Below, in pieces: positions 60,775 to 64,000 of a stretch of DNA of 64,000 nucleotides. Position numbers and translations under genes: made by a program. The DNA is taken from NCBI RefSeq assembly GCF_003259525.1, contig NZ_QLLO01000003.1, forward strand, positions 270,066 to 334,065, written 5' to 3'. The stretch is from Olleya aquimaris. GTDB lineage: Bacteria > Bacteroidota > Bacteroidia > Flavobacteriales > Flavobacteriaceae. Numbering within the stretch: position 1 is the stretch's first letter; each line of letters begins with the position of its first letter. The notes beneath the pieces are model-generated. The model made no database searches, was not told the origin of the DNA, and saw only the letters and a program-made list of their open reading frames with translations.

Positions 60775-63609
60775 TTAAATACTTAGGATATAATCTGTTA
60801 AATTTACATCATGAGCTAATTCCATCTTTTTACGCAATCGATATCGTTTTACCTCTACACTTCTTGGAGATATATTTAGTAAAGGAGCAATTTCTTTTGA
60901 GGATAAATTAAGTCTTAGATAGGCACATAATCTTAAATCGTTGGATGTTAGCGATGGATGCTTGGATTTGACCTTCTTTAAAAAGTCTTTGTCTGCGTTA
61001 TTAAAGGCTTCTTCAAACAAATTCCAATCGTCTTTGTTATTAATATTCTTATCTATAATTTTAATAACCGATTTTAAATTTGAGTCTTTAACCTTATCAT
61101 TTAATTCGCTTTTAATCGTATTTAAAAACTCATTCTTTTTAATTAAACTCATTGTAGAGATAGCTAACTCTCTATTTTTACTTTCAATTTCTTGTCTTAA
61201 CTTTTCATTATTTAAAGTCATTAGTTGTTGTTTAGACTCTAAATCTTTAAGTTCTAATTCACGATTGGATTTTTGAACTAATTTTTCCTTTTGTTTTCTG
61301 TAATAAATCTTATAGAAATAGTTTATAAGTATAAAGGCGATACATCCGGACAAAAGGTAGATTGCAACCATTACATTAGATAAGTACCATGGTTTTGCAA
61401 TTTCAAAATTATAAATAGCTTCATTATCAACAAGCTCTCCACCTACTCTAGCCCTGACCTTAAAGGTGTAATTACCATACGGTAAGTTTTTGTAAAGCAC
61501 ACTGGCTTCCGTGCTCCAAGTGCTCCAATCATTATATAATCCTTCTAATTTATGAGAGTATTCAGCTTCTAAATACTTATCAAATTGAGCAACACTATAG
61601 TTAAATTCTAAATTATTTTCTTTATTAAGAAAAGTATTTGAGTCATTAAGATCCACCAAAGACTTAGTAGTATGCAATGGAGATTTATTAATAGAATTAA
61701 TGTAAACAGTGTATGATTTAGGATTAATTTTAGAAATATCTAAAGTTATATAACCTTTAGAAGTACCAAATAAATATACATTTGGTTTTATGTTAAAAAT
61801 ACTTTCGTAACCTGATAGTCCCTCTCTTAAAGAATTTGGCAACGCAATAAAGGAAATATTAGGCGTTTTACTAAGTTTACCTGGACTGATGAAGTTAATC
61901 CCCTTTTGGGTCACTATCCATAAGGTGTTGGTGTTTTTATTAGTTATAAGTTTTCCTGAAGAATACCCTTGATTTTCAAACAATTGACTTAAAACCGAAT
62001 CTTTTACAAAAACATCCTCTTGTTTTTGCTTTTTAAAAACACCTTGCTCTGTAGCATAGTAAATAGCATCATTATATTCTGTTAAAGAAGAAAAAAGACC
62101 TTTTTCTAAATCATTAAGTTTAGATACGTTTAAAGCTTGTTTAAAATCTGAATCTGTCTTTATTTTAAAAACTCCCTTATACTCGTGATTGACTAAAATC
62201 TCATTAATATCAGAGAAAACAAAAAACCTAGATGAGTTATCAAAACCTTCAATTTTATTTCTAAATTGCCAAGTACCATTATTATTTTCTAAAATATTTA
62301 ATCCATTATAATTGCCTTGTAACAATAAATTAGGATGGTTTTTAATGGGTAGCAAATCCCAAGTCCCATCCACATCTGCTATTTGAATTGCTAAATCGTT
62401 TTTTATTAAAAAAGTACCAGAATTATGACCACAAAACAATTGATTTTTTAAGATTTTTAATTTCCAGACTTGTCCTTTAATATTTTTAACTGCCTTAAAC
62501 GTTGTTTCGTCTTGATGCTTATAAAACAAGCCCTGATTTGTTCCTAAATACAAAATGTCCTTAAAAATAACAGAACTATATACGGTTCCTAACACACCAT
62601 TATCATCATTAAATATTCTAAATGGCGAGTTAATATTAATACAGTTAATACCATTATCTAGAGCTAACCAGAGGTTATTATCTATATCTTCAAAAACAGA
62701 AAGTACAGTATTATTTCCTAAACCATCTGCTTGACTAATTTGTTGAATAATTTCACCAGTAGCAGAAATTTGAAGCATCCCATTAGATATAGTTCCTAAC
62801 AGTAAGCTCTCATCGTCCAACTGACGACTACTATACACAGAATAATTAATTAGTCTAGAGTTTAATTTTTCTGACCACTCTTGTATTTTGTTATTATTAT
62901 CTAAACTAAATATTCCATGGTCTTGTGTTATAATTACCAATTTATAATTTAGAAGGTAAACTCCAGCAATAATTTTGTTTTGTAGAGTGGATGCGTCTAT
63001 GATGGTCTTAGATTCACCGTTTTCTAATTGTAATAAGCCTTTTGAAATGTCTTGATAATAAATTGTTTTATCTACTTTAAACATTTTTATTATACCAACG
63101 TCGGAATCTATAATTTTAAATGTATCTGTTTTTAAATTATAGATATAAATTCTATTTAAAGATTGAAACAACAACCAATCGTCTAAATTGGTGATATTCC
63201 AAAATTGCTCATCTTCTAATAGTCTGTCTTTGATTTTTTCTGAAAGTGAGGTGTATTGTAAATCTCCTATGTTAGATTTGGACCAATAACCAAACTCCAT
63301 ATAACTACCTGTATAAATCTTATTATCTACAACTTTTACAGATCTAATAATCGTTTGATTTGGAGAAGGATATAACATCCAATCGGCACCATTAAACTCT
63401 AAAAGCCCTTTAGAGTTAGCAACATAAATGTATTTATTGTTACTCTGTGAAATTGCCCAATTTTGATTCTCTGCGTTATATTGTTTAGGAGAATAGTATT
63501 GTATTGGTGGTAAGTCTTGCCCTAACACACCTTGCAAACTCATAAACAAGCCTATAAAAAATAAGGGTTTACTGAGTTTTAACCAAAAATCAAGTTTACA
63601 ATTAAGCAT
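60775..63609 (-). CDS. Transmembrane sensor regulator with beta-propeller, Y_Y_Y and LuxR-type HTH domains
   Basis: A 944-residue protein. After a signal/anchor (about 13-30) come beta-propeller repeats of the two-component regulator type (to about 640), a Y_Y_Y/triple-tyrosine domain (about 660-735, KLEGLYNDWSTWSTEAS and GNYTFKVRA), a membrane helix (about 741-762, IYLLSGCIAFILINYFY), a coiled coil (770-830) and a C-terminal LuxR/GerE-like HTH (about 885-940, NLSSKEIAPLLNISPRSVEVKRYRLR). It has no kinase or receiver domain. It would sense glucan oligomers in the periplasm and bind DNA directly. Confidence 0.9.
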   Translation of the reverse strand: MLNCKLDFWLKLSKPLFFIGLFMSLQGVLGQDLPPIQYYSPKQYNAENQNWAISQSNNKYIYVANSKGLLEFNGADWMLYPSPNQTIIRSVKVVDNKIYTGSYMEFGYWSKSNIGDLQYTSLSEKIKDRLLEDEQFWNITNLDDWLLFQSLNRIYIYNLKTDTFKIIDSDVGIIKMFKVDKTIYYQDISKGLLQLENGESKTIIDASTLQNKIIAGVYLLNYKLVIITQDHGIFSLDNNNKIQEWSEKLNSRLINYSVYSSRQLDDESLLLGTISNGMLQISATGEIIQQISQADGLGNNTVLSVFEDIDNNLWLALDNGINCININSPFRIFNDDNGVLGTVYSSVIFKDILYLGTNQGLFYKHQDETTFKAVKNIKGQVWKLKILKNQLFCGHNSGTFLIKNDLAIQIADVDGTWDLLPIKNHPNLLLQGNYNGLNILENNNGTWQFRNKIEGFDNSSRFFVFSDINEILVNHEYKGVFKIKTDSDFKQALNVSKLNDLEKGLFSSLTEYNDAIYYATEQGVFKKQKQEDVFVKDSVLSQLFENQGYSSGKLITNKNTNTLWIVTQKGINFISPGKLSKTPNISFIALPNSLREGLSGYESIFNIKPNVYLFGTSKGYITLDISKINPKSYTVYINSINKSPLHTTKSLVDLNDSNTFLNKENNLEFNYSVAQFDKYLEAEYSHKLEGLYNDWSTWSTEASVLYKNLPYGNYTFKVRARVGGELVDNEAIYNFEIAKPWYLSNVMVAIYLLSGCIAFILINYFYKIYYRKQKEKLVQKSNRELELKDLESKQQLMTLNNEKLRQEIESKNRELAISTMSLIKKNEFLNTIKSELNDKVKDSNLKSVIKIIDKNINNKDDWNLFEEAFNNADKDFLKKVKSKHPSLTSNDLRLCAYLRLNLSSKEIAPLLNISPRSVEVKRYRLRKKMELAHDVNLTDYILSI

Positions 63610-63810
63610 GTAGCAATATACAACTTTGTATGGTTAATTTAAATAAAGTTTAAAAACTATACAGTAGCTATACTACTTCCCGATGCAATATATAACTAAC
63701 CCTGTATTCATTGGTAATACTGCATATGGGCAACAAATAGCATACAAAAAACATATAAAAAGAGAAGATTAGCAACAACTATTAATAAATAGAGCAACAA
63801 ATATAGCATA
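63610..63810. other. Intergenic region upstream of the PUL regulator
   Basis: No gene was seen. On the minus strand a GCTATTTG word (63741-63734) resembles the -7-like word upstream of susC, and both are preceded by a GTATG-type motif, but no good TTTG is placed upstream of it. A promoter for the regulator probably lies here. Confidence 0.35.
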
Positions 63811-63837
63811 AAAAAAACCGCTCGATTAGAGCGGTTT
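63811..63837 (-). terminator. Terminator of the edge gene
   Basis: ACCGCTC (63817-63823) and GAGCGGT (63829-63835) form a 7-bp stem with a 5-base loop; on the minus strand it is followed by T-rich sequence. Confidence 0.8.
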
Positions 63838-63857
63838 CCAAACAAAAACACCAAGCA

Positions 63858-64000
63858 TTAATTAGCTGTTCCAGAGCCTAAATAAATACTGTTTGATACT
63901 TGACTACCATCAGCAGTAATAAACGCCATAAATAGCTCTACTGTATCTCCTGCATAAGTTGTTGGGATTGGAACAATTTGAGAACCAACAGTTCTGTCGG
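63858..64000 (-). CDS. C-terminal end of a gene cut by the window edge (possibly DUF6266 family)
   Basis: A 46-residue open frame from the edge to TAA at 63858. It reads AGDTVELFMAFITADGSQVS and then SIYLGSGTAN at the end. The pattern GDTV-x-F-x-x-FIS-DG-x-x-VSNSVY is what I recall for DUF6266-type flavobacterial proteins. The assignment is tentative because only the end is visible. A terminator follows. Confidence 0.6.
   Translation of the reverse strand, partial: DRTVGSQIVPIPTTYAGDTVELFMAFITADGSQVSNSIYLGSGTAN

Noticed and set aside
1..64000. CRISPR arrays, tRNA, rRNA, insertion sequences, prophage
   Set aside because: Reading both strands showed no regularly spaced repeats, no recognisable RNA gene and no transposase or integrase reading frame.

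Overview
The window looks like the chromosome of a marine-type flavobacterium (Bacteroidetes, family Flavobacteriaceae). The evidence is very low GC, weak or absent Shine-Dalgarno sites, gliding-motility genes gldF/gldG beside dnaN, type IX secretion C-terminal sorting domains, a SusC/SusD polysaccharide utilisation locus and a CcoN-CcoO fused cbb3 oxidase. No rRNA, tRNA, CRISPR array, transposase or phage gene was seen.

Layout. 1-2782 (minus): type I restriction-modification genes (hsdS cut by the window edge, hsdM, and a small HTH-like partner). 3036-6282: a small membrane ORF, an HU-like protein and a 674-residue exported beta-rich protein. 6526-18400: housekeeping genes (SRAP/YedK-like protein, sterol-desaturase-family hydroxylase, zinc alcohol dehydrogenase, acetyl-CoA synthetase, AGCS amino-acid symporter, purC, phoH, SAM hydroxide adenosyltransferase). 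18478-22541: gldF, a BamE-like membrane protein, gldG and dnaN. 23566-29702 (minus): a sulfur/thiol-handling block with split YeeE/YedE transporter, a 46-aa membrane peptide, TPMT-like methyltransferase, thioredoxin, lipoprotein cytochrome c, HMA protein, persulfide-dioxygenase/rhodanese fusion, TSUP exporter and a Crp/Fnr regulator. 29810-37260: HAD phosphatase, hemN, three tandem-domain universal stress proteins, two unrecognised genes and TSUP-type transporters. 37261-45942: the cbb3 oxidase set (ccoH, ccoG, ccoP, ccoQ, ccoNO, ccoS, ccoI) with a divergent Fnr-type regulator. 46024-63609 (minus): a PUL best read as beta-1,3-glucan (laminarin) use, with two GH16, one GH3, SusC, SusD, PKD/lectin-like lipoproteins, two T9SS-exported proteins and a membrane-spanning sensor regulator. 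63858 to the edge: the end of one more gene.

How it fits together. Two inverted-repeat families in promoters link the central 20 kb. GTAAC-N4-GTTAC precedes the sulfur transcription units and lies beside one Crp/Fnr gene. ATGACA-N2-TGTCAT (with one-base variants) precedes ccoS, hemN, the small membrane ORF and the ccoI/fnr divergent promoter, about 50-65 bases upstream of the start codons. This suggests two Crp/Fnr paralogues controlling sulfane-sulfur handling and microaerobic respiration, with one site of each family in the ccoI-fnr intergenic region. The regulon assignment is inference; the repeats are directly visible.

Several starts differ from the longest reading frame: ccoI, fnr and the cytochrome lipoprotein probably start internally, and two genes (13892 and 19659) appear to use TTG.
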